Positions 20,126 to 29,951 are shown, counted from the stretch's first letter. The stretch: 64,000 nucleotides of DNA from Ruminococcus sp. YRD2003 (GCA_900109435.1 FNZT01000009.1:53095-117094); one strand, 5' to 3'. Notes: generated by a model not told the origin, from the letters alone. Numbers and translations: made by a program.

Positions 20126-23100
20126 ATGCTTGTGACAAAGAAGCTGATCAGCGGATTTGCTGCTCTTGTAATGGCTGTTTCGGGCACTCTCCCCGCGACC
20201 TCCTTGGTCGGCAGAGACGAGAGCACCTCCGTCGCGGACGAGGAAAGTCACGTCCTGAAGCACCAGAGCCTTGAGCTCTGCCCCGATGAGAGCGACTCCG
20301 ACAAGACCGTCACCCTCGACGGACTTATGCCAAAAAATGCCACGGCTACAGCTGTGGACGTCACCGAGATGATAGCTGATTCGGACATCGTGACATCTCC
20401 GTTCTGCGATGACAGCTCCGTTGTTGTCGCATATGACATCACTATCTCCGACGGGGAGGGCGAATTCCAGCCCGACAGCTCGCGCCCGATATACGTCGGG
20501 ATAACCGACCCGAGTATAACCGAATCCGAGTTTACCGAGCTGTGGCACATCAGCGACGACGGTCAGCGCGAGCAGATAAGCGATTTCACCGTCGAGGACG
20601 GTGCTATCAGCTTCTATGCCGAGGGCTTCAGCGTTTATGCGGTGGTCAAAAACGACAAGCTAACCTCAAAAGAATATGGCTGGCAGGTAGTTAAAAGTGT
20701 TGAAGACATCAACACAAAAGGTTCGGCAGGATTATATGTTGGTTCTAATTTTAATCGTTTCCTGACAGGTGAAGTAGTGCAAAGTGCGAACACTCGAAAC
20801 GGTTTGGATACAATCGAAAGCACTTCTGTACCTACTGATAGTATCCCTCTGTTTTATTTTATTCAGAATGAAGATAATCCTGACCAATACAGCATTTACA
20901 CAATAGAGAACAATGAAACATACTATGTCAGAATGTATGTAAGTGATAAGAAGAATGGACGAGCTGGTCTGAATTTTACCGATGATGAATCTCAAAAAAC
21001 ATGGTTTACTTTTGAAGAAAAAGATGATACGGATTCATTCTATTGTTCAGCAACATTTGCTAATGACACAAACACATATTACTGGAACAAAAATGGAAGG
21101 GGTGGTGGAGAAGGTGCATTTGTTGGTTATAATGTGAAAGGTAACGAAAATACTGTCTTTTTGAAACTGTATTATTATGCAGGTGAAATGTCAGATGATC
21201 CCTACGAGCTCGACGGCAAGTCCTACGGCTTTATGAACTGCGAGAGCAGCTCCTACGCCTACGCTATGCAGAGCAACTTCAAGGCAAAGCAGATGGAAGC
21301 GAAGGTCAATCCGCTAAGTCACGAGGGTATCAACTATATCGCCAAGAACAGCGACATTACTTTCTGGACCTTCCATAAGGCTTCCGAGGACAACTACTAC
21401 ATCTCCACCACCGACAATGACGGCAATGTAAAATACATCAAGGTCACAGGCAGCGGTAGTTCTCAGGTCAGAGAGCTCGTCGATTCCGTTGACGATGCTA
21501 CTCTGATAAAGGTCATTCCCCAGAGCGGCGGCAACATCGGCAAGATAAAGCTCTGCGCTGACAATAAGTACCTGTATCTGAACGGCACGAGCGATTTTAA
21601 GTTTGACACCGATAAGGGCAGCGCCTCGCTTATCAAGCTCGTCGAGAAGGACGAGCAGATCACCGATGACGACTTCAAGGTCTACTCAGCCGAGAAAATA
21701 GGCATTTCCGAGGCTGTGAACGGCGAAGAATACATCGTCTATACGCGTGTATGGGACGATACCAAGAAGGCTTACAGATTCTTCGCGGTAGACCACGACG
21801 GTACGCTCGTCGAGTGCTACGAGCGCGGCGACGATATTATGTGGATAGGCAGCAGGATCAACACCCTCGAATGGGATTTCACCGAGTATTACGGTCTGGA
21901 CGGCAAGCCCAACTACTACTACGAGCTGTGCAACACCTACTCGGATATGTATCTGGCTCCGCAGATAGGCGGAGTGGCGCTTTCGGACGGTACTATCGGC
22001 ATTAACCTCCCAGGCAGACAGGACGGCGAATACTACTCCGATATCCTCGCCTGGGACGAACCGCACTACGCCTATGCGGCGCTTGTCGCAAATAGCGATA
22101 ATTCCAAGCTCACTACAACTGCAAAGTCTAAGGCGAGCACATTCTACTTTGCTAAGGTGAAGGAACATTCTGCGAGCGAACTGACCGAGGTCGAGACCAT
22201 CGACAACGACGAGTACGGTATCACTATGAAAATGGTGGACTGGAAGGGCAGCGCCGACAACACCGGAGATGTCCAGAATACGTTTTTGAATACGGATTCA
22301 AAATCTCACGGACTGGCAGCTCATTCGGGGCTTTTATCTACAGATCTTGAAAAGGATGCAGACGGAAAATATACATACCCTACAGTATTGAACGGTGTGA
22401 ACCAATCACTCGGCTTGCTGTATAACGAGACCGATGAAGATAAGATCGAGGACGCGCTCAGAGAAGTCAATCACCTTTTCATTAAGAGTACCTATGAAGC
22501 AACAGGCTACTTTGAATTTGACAGCTGTCAGAATTTCGCTACTCTCAAAAAGCAGAATAAGCAATTCAACACGAATACAGTGGATGTTGGTGAAGGCGTA
22601 ACAAAGGAAGTAACCAATTTTACAGTATACAGACAGCTTGGCACCAATGATTCTTCAGCAAAAACAACGCTTTGCCACGGACAATTCCTGCCTTACAATA
22701 CGATCAAAGAAGAAAAGTATTCGTCAAATAATCGCTATAATCTTTATTCCGCACTGGCTAATCCTGATAATAAGAGCATTGGTCTGCTTGATGATTCAGA
22801 CCCGAGAAAGTATGAGAGGCTTCATCTGGTTCAGGAGAGCACAGACTATTTCAACGGCATGGAGCTTGAGGCGAGCTTCGTCCAGACGCCTAACGGCAAG
22901 GACAACTGGAATCACGACATCATCTTCGAGTTCACGGGCGACGACGACTTCTGGCTCTACGTTGACGGCGAGCTCGTAATCGACCTCGGCGGTATACATT
23001 CCGCTCTTGAAGGAAAGGTCAATTTCGCAACAGGACAGGTCACTGTTAACGGCGTAGAAAAAACACTGAGACAGGTGTTCAAAGAAAACTACGAAACACG

Positions 23101-25744
23101 CAAACCCGAGGCATCTGCAGCGGATGTAAATGAATTCCTTGCCAAATACTTTGACGATGGAGAGGTCGTATTCAAGGATTACTCGCAGCACAAGATGAAG
23201 ATATTCTATATGGAGCGCGGCGCAGGTGCGTCGAACCTCCATATGCGATTCAACCTCAGCTATGTTACTCCGGGTCACGTTATCCTCAAGAAGGAAGTCG
23301 AGGGCGCAGAAGACCTCGACCTCAGCCTTGTGCAGTATCCCTTCCAGATATACTACAATGACGACAGTCTGCACCCTGATGATTTCCACCTGCTGGGAAA
23401 TGATGACGCGAATGTAAGCATCACTTACCAGAACTCGACGCAGAAGGTCGAATTCAAGGAGCATTATACTCCACCGGGATGTTCGGACAAGTTTTACAAC
23501 GTCTTTTTCCTCAACCCCGATCAGGTCGCGGAGATACACTTCCCCTCGAAAACTATCAACTACAAAATAGTAGAATGCGGCTTGAGCAGCATTTATGATT
23601 CTGTAAGGATAAAAGGCGAGGAAGGTGTGCTCGCAGCCAACCCGATAAATGCTGCGGAAGGTTCACACGTTGAGCGCTACTATTACGAAACAGATCCGTA
23701 CGAAGTCGAAAAAAAGCCGAGTATGGTATTCGTAAACAAGTTCAAGGACGGCGCTCTCCGACCTCTCTATTTCACGAAGGTCCTGAAGGACGAGAACGGA
23801 AACGAGCTGACGTATGACGCCGAGCACCCGAATGAGGACGATGTGGACAACACCACATTCCAGTTCAGGCTGTATCTGACAAACGGCGTGGATGACGACC
23901 TGCGGCTTGCAAATATGGCTAAGTACCGCGTATTGACTCCAAGCGTTAAAGTAGATGCCGAGAACAGCGTCAGATACTATTGCAGCTGGGACGCAGACGC
24001 TCAGAGATTCATTCCTACAGAGTATACACCTAAAAAACTGGAGGAAAAGCTGCTCAGCATAAAAACCAATCCCGAATGGACAGCCGAAAAAAAGCAGCAG
24101 GAGAAGGAAGCTCTTCTCGATCTGCTAACCTTCGAGACGTCTATAAACGGTACTATCTCGCAGATCCCTGCGGGCTATACCGTTGAGGTGCCGAACCTGA
24201 CTGCGGGCGTCCGCTTCAAGGTCGTTGAGCGTCCGAATGAGACGGAGCTCGGTTATGGCAAGGTAGAATATCAGGTAGTCGATCAGAGCTACTATTACAA
24301 TAACGAAGACTTCAATGACGGAACTGTAAATACCGAGGATGCTCCCGAAATGAAGGTCATCAACAAGCGCGGCTACGGTCTTGAGGTGAGAAAGCAGTGG
24401 AGCGATTCCGATTTCACCTATGACCACGACCCGATTTACGTGGCTGTATACAAAAAGAGCGGTGAAACCGAAACTCTCCTTCCCGAAACTGTCAGGGAGA
24501 TATCCCCGAAGAACTCGTTCGTGCGTTATTTCTTCGACGGTATCACCGAAGATGACTTCAACAGCTATGTCGTACACGAGGTTATCCTTTCACGGATAGA
24601 CGGAGCAGCGTGGAGCACCGATCCTGATGTTGATGATCCCAACAGACCCCGCACCAACGATGACTTCAAGATAACAAATATTGATGAATTCAAGGTCACA
24701 AAGGTAGACAACGAGGGTCTGATCAACAAGGCATATACTATGAAGGAAGCGAATAAATACGTTCCCGTACACAATTACAAGGACGAATATACGTACTTCC
24801 CGACCTATAATCAGGGTGAACCCGAGTCTGTAAGCGTAGGCTCTGTCGGCAAGAAGCGTAAGGATACCATAAGGAATGACCGCGGTGGCGGTATCATCAT
24901 AAACCTGTATGATATGGATACTAAGGAACCTCTGCGCGGCGGAGAATTCAGGCTGAAGAAGGATGACGGTACTGAGGACGGTGTTTTTGTAGGTACATTC
25001 ACCTCTGACAGCGACGGTCAGATAACTATCCTCTATCAGAACGAAAACCTTGAGACAAACGTAAAATATATCCTCGAGCAGACCAAGGCTCCAACGGGAT
25101 ATATCGGCGTGCCTAACCCCGTGGAATTCATCGTGGAAGCGACGGGCAGCGTTGCGACCGATATTCCTGTCACGGGCAATGAAGAAAAGTGGGCGAAGGC
25201 TGAGCTGAAGACGAGCAGCGAGGATAACCTCATAGGCTACATCAAGCTCTACAACAAGCCGTTCACTCTTCAGGTGAAGAAGGTGGATTCCTCGTCAGGA
25301 GCGGCGCTCAAGGGCGCACATTTCGCGCTGTATAGGTGCGTGAACGGGGTCAAGGACTACACTCCGATGCAGAACTACACGGATATTGTCAGCGGCGAAA
25401 ACGGTGTCATTGCCGAGATAAGCACAGCTCTCGGACACGGTACCTACTGCCTTGAGGAGCTCAGCGCTCCGACAGGATATGAAAAGCTTACTGCGGATAT
25501 CAGATTCACGATATCCTCTGAGGGGATCGCTATCGCCGCAGGAAGCGGAGGCACTCTGACAGTTGACGACGATGAAAGCAGCTGTTCGTATCTGATAAAG
25601 TTATCGAACAGCAAGAAGGAGTCTTCCATCATATTGCCTACAGGAATCGAGACGCACGGTGCGGCGACAGCTTCGATGCTGTTCCTGCTTGTCACGTTCG
25701 GAGCATTCCTGCTGATACGTACTAAGATGCGCAGAAAAGAATAA
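20126..25744 (+). CDS. Giant tip adhesin with fibro-slime and Cna-B domains, LPTGI-anchored
   Basis: A 1,872-residue wall-sorted adhesin and the last gene of the pilus locus. A signal peptide covers about residues 1-28. A long N-terminal region (to about 780) has no family I know. A fibro-slime domain at about 790-1,050 shows the marks FTGDDDFWLYVDGELVIDLG. Beta-sandwich repeats follow: VILKKEVEGAEDLDLS near 1,052, LYFTKVLKDENGNELTY near 1,213, and Cna-B-like domains near 1,416, 1,590-1,680 and 1,712-1,800, the last two with the LEQTKAPTGY and LEELSAPTGY ends. LPTGI lies near 1,838, then a hydrophobic segment and KMRRKE. Start 20126 is preferred over 20108 because AAAGGAG lies just before it. 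Two stretches (20665-21195, 22262-22805) are markedly AT-richer. Confidence 0.85.
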   Translation: MLVTKKLISGFAALVMAVSGTLPATSLVGRDESTSVADEESHVLKHQSLELCPDESDSDKTVTLDGLMPKNATATAVDVTEMIADSDIVTSPFCDDSSVVVAYDITISDGEGEFQPDSSRPIYVGITDPSITESEFTELWHISDDGQREQISDFTVEDGAISFYAEGFSVYAVVKNDKLTSKEYGWQVVKSVEDINTKGSAGLYVGSNFNRFLTGEVVQSANTRNGLDTIESTSVPTDSIPLFYFIQNEDNPDQYSIYTIENNETYYVRMYVSDKKNGRAGLNFTDDESQKTWFTFEEKDDTDSFYCSATFANDTNTYYWNKNGRGGGEGAFVGYNVKGNENTVFLKLYYYAGEMSDDPYELDGKSYGFMNCESSSYAYAMQSNFKAKQMEAKVNPLSHEGINYIAKNSDITFWTFHKASEDNYYISTTDNDGNVKYIKVTGSGSSQVRELVDSVDDATLIKVIPQSGGNIGKIKLCADNKYLYLNGTSDFKFDTDKGSASLIKLVEKDEQITDDDFKVYSAEKIGISEAVNGEEYIVYTRVWDDTKKAYRFFAVDHDGTLVECYERGDDIMWIGSRINTLEWDFTEYYGLDGKPNYYYELCNTYSDMYLAPQIGGVALSDGTIGINLPGRQDGEYYSDILAWDEPHYAYAALVANSDNSKLTTTAKSKASTFYFAKVKEHSASELTEVETIDNDEYGITMKMVDWKGSADNTGDVQNTFLNTDSKSHGLAAHSGLLSTDLEKDADGKYTYPTVLNGVNQSLGLLYNETDEDKIEDALREVNHLFIKSTYEATGYFEFDSCQNFATLKKQNKQFNTNTVDVGEGVTKEVTNFTVYRQLGTNDSSAKTTLCHGQFLPYNTIKEEKYSSNNRYNLYSALANPDNKSIGLLDDSDPRKYERLHLVQESTDYFNGMELEASFVQTPNGKDNWNHDIIFEFTGDDDFWLYVDGELVIDLGGIHSALEGKVNFATGQVTVNGVEKTLRQVFKENYETRKPEASAADVNEFLAKYFDDGEVVFKDYSQHKMKIFYMERGAGASNLHMRFNLSYVTPGHVILKKEVEGAEDLDLSLVQYPFQIYYNDDSLHPDDFHLLGNDDANVSITYQNSTQKVEFKEHYTPPGCSDKFYNVFFLNPDQVAEIHFPSKTINYKIVECGLSSIYDSVRIKGEEGVLAANPINAAEGSHVERYYYETDPYEVEKKPSMVFVNKFKDGALRPLYFTKVLKDENGNELTYDAEHPNEDDVDNTTFQFRLYLTNGVDDDLRLANMAKYRVLTPSVKVDAENSVRYYCSWDADAQRFIPTEYTPKKLEEKLLSIKTNPEWTAEKKQQEKEALLDLLTFETSINGTISQIPAGYTVEVPNLTAGVRFKVVERPNETELGYGKVEYQVVDQSYYYNNEDFNDGTVNTEDAPEMKVINKRGYGLEVRKQWSDSDFTYDHDPIYVAVYKKSGETETLLPETVREISPKNSFVRYFFDGITEDDFNSYVVHEVILSRIDGAAWSTDPDVDDPNRPRTNDDFKITNIDEFKVTKVDNEGLINKAYTMKEANKYVPVHNYKDEYTYFPTYNQGEPESVSVGSVGKKRKDTIRNDRGGGIIINLYDMDTKEPLRGGEFRLKKDDGTEDGVFVGTFTSDSDGQITILYQNENLETNVKYILEQTKAPTGYIGVPNPVEFIVEATGSVATDIPVTGNEEKWAKAELKTSSEDNLIGYIKLYNKPFTLQVKKVDSSSGAALKGAHFALYRCVNGVKDYTPMQNYTDIVSGENGVIAEISTALGHGTYCLEELSAPTGYEKLTADIRFTISSEGIAIAAGSGGTLTVDDDESSCSYLIKLSNSKKESSIILPTGIETHGAATASMLFLLVTFGAFLLIRTKMRRKE

Positions 25745-25749
25745 ATAAA

Positions 25750-25790
25750 AAACTCCCGAAAAGCGGCTTGCTTCTCGGGAGTTTTCTTAT
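25750..25790 (+). terminator. Terminator at the end of the pilus operon
   Basis: AACTCCCGA, loop, TCGGGAGTT followed by TTCTT; preceded by five A, so it can also work for the gene coming from the right. Confidence 0.8.
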
Positions 25791-25825
25791 ATCGGCTTAT
25801 GCAGTTTTGGAAGTTACGAACTCCT

Positions 25826-27172
25826 TTAGTGTCGGGATATACCCTCTGCGGTAGATACAAGAGCGTAGTACGCGAGTACGCATGAAGCGTCCTTTGCGTC
25901 AACGATGCCGTCGCTGTTGATATCGGCGGCTGTGGTTTCAGCCTCAGTGAGACCGCTTTCCTCGCCTGTTGAAGCCTTCGCATAGGCAACGAGTATCATC
26001 GAGGCGTCCTTTGCATCGACCTTGCCGTCATTGTTGACATCGCCGAGGTCGAGGCTTGGTGTGGTCGTGGTCGCAGGTGTATCAGTTGTAGTTGCTGCGG
26101 TAGTAGTTGTGGAAGTTGAAGTTGTAGTAGTCTCGGAAGTGGTAGTTGTTGTAGGCTGAGTTGTGGTGGTAGTAGTCTCAGAAGTGGCAGTTGTTGTAGG
26201 CTGAGTTGTAGTGGTAGTAGTCTCGGAAGTTGTAGTAGTCGTGGGCTGAGTTGTAGTTGTGGTAGTCTCGGAAGTCGTAGTAGTTGTGGTCTCCGTTGTA
26301 GTGGTAGTTGTTGCGGAAGTGGTAGTTGTGGTTGCTGTTGATGATGCGCTTGTTGTTGTAGTTGAGGGAAATGCTCCGCTGTAGGGAAGCGAAGCGATAT
26401 TGCCGCTCAGATAACAGATAATAGCGTATGAGTCATTTCCATCTATGCCGTCTCCGCGGTTATAGGTATCGGCATTCGCCAGCCCTTGAGGAGTGAGCGT
26501 ATTTGCCACGCAGTCATTGAGGTAATCGTTGAGAGCGATCACGTCCTTTGTATCGACCTTGCCGTCGCAGTTGACGTCTCCGCAAAGACCTGTTGCTACG
26601 GGAGCGGTCGTAGTTGCAGCTGTGGTAGTCTGAGATGCTGAAGTTGTTGTGGGCTCAGCTGTTGTGGAAGTAGTCGTAGTGGTTGTAGGCTTTGCTGTAG
26701 TGGCAGTTGTTGTCATGGTTGTGGCAGTAGTAGTAGTAGTTGTTGTTGTTGTTGAAGTTGCAGTCGATTCGGTCACCTGCGGGAACGCTCCGCTGTAGGG
26801 AAGCTTGCTGATAATACCGTCTATGAAATAAATGATAGCAGTTACTTCATTGGGGTCTATTCCATCGCCGGTATGATATGCATCTGCGTTCAGTATGCCC
26901 TGAGCGGTGAGAGGATGCTCCTTGCTATTGTTGAGGAAGTTGTTGAGCGCTGTTACGTCCCTGTTATCGACCTTGCCGTCGCAGTTAACGTCGCCGTAAA
27001 GGGGAGTGTATACCACAGAAGAAGTAGTTGCCACTGATGTGGTAGTTGAAGCAGCCGTGCTCTTTGAAGTTGAAGCGGTACTGCTTACCGCTGTTGTAGT
27101 CGTTGAAACGGAAGAAGTCGCTGCCGATGATGTAGTCGTGGTAGTCGCGAGATACTCCGCAGGCTCGGTCAT
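25826..27172 (-). pseudogene. 5'-truncated triple-dockerin protein
   Basis: The frame codes 448 residues with no signal peptide and no catalytic part. It holds three type I dockerin-like modules: YGDVNCDGKVDNRDV and following (about residues 59-128), CGDVNCDGKVDTKDV (about 196-265), and LGDVNNDGKVDAKDA with DINSDGIVDAKDA (about 375-444). Thr-rich linkers separate them; the longest has a 15-residue repeat unit of QPTTTTTSETTTTTT. Dockerins act only on secreted proteins, so a leader and probably an enzyme should precede. Instead the frame has no ribosome site and runs into unrelated AT-rich DNA and a stop near 27205. I conclude that its 5' part was lost at about 27175. Confidence 0.75.
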
Positions 27173-27181
27173 ATCTTCAAA

Positions 27182-28150
27182 GAAGGCACAAATGAAAATG
27201 AACTGTTAGAAGCATTATTTGAAGATGTCAATTCATATGAGCGAGTAAAAGATGGCGAATATAGTTTATGGGGAGAAATTGATGATCCTCAGTTTGTTAT
27301 AAAAGATGAGCTTTATGGAACTGAGCTTCTCCCTGTGTATCAAGACTGGCTGATGTTTAAGCACGTTGCGAAACATTATAATAGATTTTTCGCAATTGAC
27401 GGTTTTGGAGATTATTCAGGTTTTTTAGAAAGGTTCAAAAGTATTTTATTGGGGTTCTCTGAAGATTTACCTGCAGGAACAAAACTATATAGAACTCGAA
27501 TACAAACCCCTGAGTTAATGGACTTACCCACAATACAACCATATAAAGAAATGGGACCAGCTCCACCTAAATATGCACAAACTAATAGAATGAGTCCTGC
27601 TGGTATTTCATATTTGTATTTAGCTTCCGATAGAGATACAGCATTTTCAGAATGCAGATTATCCAATTGCATAGCGATTGTAGCTGAATTTGAATCAAAG
27701 CAAGACTTGCAAGTAATTGATTTTACAAAAGACAATTACTATTATGATTGTGGTAGTATATTTAGTGATGATTACTGTCATGAAGAGATCTTCATGACTC
27801 GTTTTTTAAAGGGGTTTGTTGAGGAGTTGTCTCAACCAGTAAATGATAATCAAGATCGTTCCTATGAATATGTTGCAACTCAAATAATCTCTGAATACAT
27901 TAGGAGTATCGGTCTTGATGGGATATGCTATAAAAGTAGTGTAGCTAACGGAAAAAACTACGCTTTCTTTTATGGTCCAGATCCCAAAGAGGTTCCCGAT
28001 TTATATCCATACCCATTTAATGATCTATACTATCTTTATGAATTACCAATTTTAGATCCTTATACTGAATTCTTTAACATTACTCAAATTGAGGAAGTTA
28101 GATTGGAGAATACAGTCAAAGCAACTACTATTAATTCACGGATAATCTAA
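27182..28150 (+). pseudogene. 5'-truncated RES-domain protein (NAD+ phosphorylase family)
   Basis: A protein-like frame open from the junction at about 27175 to a stop at 28150. The first possible start, GTG at 27335, has no ribosome site and lies inside conserved-looking sequence (EGTNENELLEALFED... precedes it). The C-terminal half is a RES domain: AGTKLYRTRIQ, NRMSPAGISYLYLASDRDTAFSECR and LDGICYKSSV. RES proteins include the toxins of RES-Xre modules, which destroy NAD+. The forms with a helical N-terminal extension like this usually also have a metal-binding head, which is absent. No antitoxin gene is next to it. Base composition is far more AT-rich than the dockerin gene, pointing to foreign origin. 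Confidence 0.7.
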
Positions 28151-28241
28151 TTAAAAAACTGCTTAGAAGTCCATTCCAAGCGTTTTTCTTATGAAGCTGA
28201 AAATGTGACTTGAACACGCAACCTCTGGTTAGAAAAAGCTA

Positions 28242-28276
28242 AATCCCGACACGTTTTGGTATCGGGATTTATTGTT
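28242..28276 (+). terminator. Terminator after the RES gene
   Basis: AAATCCCGA, loop, TCGGGATTT then ATTGTT; a 9-bp perfect stem about 90 bases after the stop codon. Confidence 0.7.
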
Positions 28277-28304
28277 CCTATTCAGTTCGATATTGTTCTT
28301 TCTC

Positions 28305-28415
28305 CGTTAAGGAACGTGAGCATTGAGGGAGAACCCTTTTTCAAAAGGGTTTCCCTCAATAGATACCCCGTAATATTTCTATATAGGCACAGCACATATG
28401 AATGGCGGCTTTTTA
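28305..28415. repeat. Palindromic MITE-like repeat, copy C (one arm)
   Basis: Contains cgttaaggaacgtgagca, the hairpin ttgagggagaaccc / gggtttccctcaa and the end tatgaatggcggctt. These match, inverted, the two ends of copy A at 9690-9935. The central tgcccctatggggta core is missing, so this is an internally deleted copy. It lies between convergent genes. Confidence 0.75.
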
Positions 28416-28435
28416 TTGTAATGTCAGGGCAGTGT

Positions 28436-29356
28436 TCATTCAAAGCAGGTGATCATTTTGCGTCCGCTGGCAGGTGGGGCGTAGTTCCACTCGCTCAGAT
28501 GTCCTGAGTCTATGTAGTAGTGAAGGCTGCTCGCGGGTGTACACTCCTCGCAGACGTCAACGATAACAAGCTTCACTTTCATCTTCTCGGGGATTATTGC
28601 CTTTATGTATACGCTCACACTCTCTCCTGCGGTGACTCCTCCGCGGAGCTCAGCAAGACCTGCAAGGTTAGGCGCAAGCTCCACGAATATGCCGTATTCC
28701 TCCACGGAGCGCACCACTCCCGAGACTGTCTCTCCCGCCTGAAAGCCCGCGGTGTTTTCCTCCCATGTGCCGAGAAGCTCCTTGTGCGAGAGGCATATCC
28801 GCTCGCCGTCGCGGCTGCGGACGACTGCCTTGATGAGCTGCCCCGTGCGGAAGCGGTCGGAGGGGTGGGATATGCGCGAGACCGATATCGCGTCTATCGG
28901 TATCAGCGACGGGACTCCGCAGCCGATGTCAACAAAGCAGCCGAATTGCTCGAGATGTGTGACCTTCGCATCTATGATATCGCCTGCGGTGAGCTTGCTC
29001 ATATGCTCGGTGATGAACTCCTCCTGTGCCGCTGAGCGCGAAAGGACGGCTCTGACACGCCCGTCTGCGTCTGTGGCGACCTCCGTGACCTTGAAGCAGA
29101 CTATCTTGTTCACTCGCGAGATGAGCGCGATATCACGCGTTTTGCCCTCGCGTATGCCGACTGCTCCCTCGTCGCGGGGGATAATGCCCTCGCCGCACGG
29201 GAGCTCGACTATGATGTCGTGGGTGCTGCTGCATACAGCCGCCCGCGCTTCGAGTATGAGCCCCTTTTTCATCGCCTCTCCGAGTCCGTCTGCTGTTGCG
29301 ATATACCTCTGGTTTTCGGCTGTCCTGTAGAGGCAGCCCTCGGGTCTGTAGTTCAT
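28436..29356 (-). CDS. S1-domain RNA-binding protein (ribosomal S1-like)
   Basis: A 306-residue cytoplasmic protein with S1-type OB folds. The clearest units are AGDIIDAKVTHLEQFGCFVDIGCGVPSLIP near residue 125 and AGETVSGVVRSVEEYGIFVELAPNLAGLAEL near residue 207. An N-terminal part near 30-115 looks like a diverged third unit, and FRTGQLIKAVVRSRDGERICLSHKEL resembles the linker of ribosomal protein S1. It is probably the short S1 homologue common in clostridia, where it is thought to help translation, but a different RNA role cannot be excluded. GGAGGT lies just before the start. The next gene upstream on this strand starts about 420 bp away. Confidence 0.82.
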   Translation of the reverse strand: MNYRPEGCLYRTAENQRYIATADGLGEAMKKGLILEARAAVCSSTHDIIVELPCGEGIIPRDEGAVGIREGKTRDIALISRVNKIVCFKVTEVATDADGRVRAVLSRSAAQEEFITEHMSKLTAGDIIDAKVTHLEQFGCFVDIGCGVPSLIPIDAISVSRISHPSDRFRTGQLIKAVVRSRDGERICLSHKELLGTWEENTAGFQAGETVSGVVRSVEEYGIFVELAPNLAGLAELRGGVTAGESVSVYIKAIIPEKMKVKLVIVDVCEECTPASSLHYYIDSGHLSEWNYAPPASGRKMITCFE

Positions 29357-29415
29357 ATTTGTACCTCCGTGAGATTTTTTCCTTGTGAGATAATCATATT
29401 CACGGAGGCGGGCGT

Positions 29416-29772
29416 TTATGACTGCGGTGAGTCGATGCGGCTGCCGCCCATTGCCGTGAGTATCGAGCTTATTTCACGGGTGCGGCTGCCGTCGCAGACG
29501 ATGAATACCTTCGTCCTGCGGCTTCGGCGCGGCTCGGGTATCACGTCGCGCGAGGCAGGGGATTCAAGCACTGCTGTGAGGTAGTTTTGCGCGGTGACTG
29601 CGGCGGGCAGTATCGTACAGTTCGTGCCGCGGCTAAGACGCTCGGCTTTGTCGGAGATGCGGTCGTAGATAAAGCTCGTGGAGTAGATTCCGCGCACTGA
29701 GCTGCGCACTTTGCCGAGTGCTGCCTCGGCATACTCGGGGGCTTCAAATTCTGCGGTTATCCTCGTTACCAT
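29416..29772 (-). CDS. Small conserved-looking protein of unknown function
   Basis: A 118-residue protein. The start at 29772 (MVTRITAEFEAPEYAEAALG) has AGGAG six bases upstream; an open stretch of 21 codons before it lacks one. The order beta strand, helix (EYAEAALGKVRSS), beta at the N-terminus and the later TKVFIVCDGSRTREISSILTAMGG look like small alpha/beta units, possibly ferredoxin-like. I do not recognise a family. It ends 59 bases before the S1-like gene start, on the same strand, so co-transcription is likely. Confidence 0.6.
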   Translation of the reverse strand: MVTRITAEFEAPEYAEAALGKVRSSVRGIYSTSFIYDRISDKAERLSRGTNCTILPAAVTAQNYLTAVLESPASRDVIPEPRRSRRTKVFIVCDGSRTREISSILTAMGGSRIDSPQS

Positions 29773-29922
29773 GGGTGACTCCTTTCGGCATAATATTGCT
29801 CTCTGACGCGAGATGATACTGTCTGTATATTGCACGGGAGTAATTATTATGCGTATTGTCTGTTTTTAGGTGTGCGTTTTTATTATTTTTCCACAAACCT
29901 GAAAAAATATACCCTCAAAATA

Positions 29923-29951
29923 TTGATTTGAGCACGGTTTTAGGGTATAAT
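29923..29951 (+). promoter_or_regulatory. Promoter of the DUF951-prfA operon
   Basis: TTGATT at 29923-29928, 17-base spacer, TATAAT at 29946-29951, about 45 bases before the first start codon. Confidence 0.75.

Noticed and set aside
26090..26340. CRISPR-like or minisatellite array
   Set aside because: The repeats are codons for the Thr-rich linker (QPTTTTTSETTTTTT units) of the dockerin protein, with no unique spacers.
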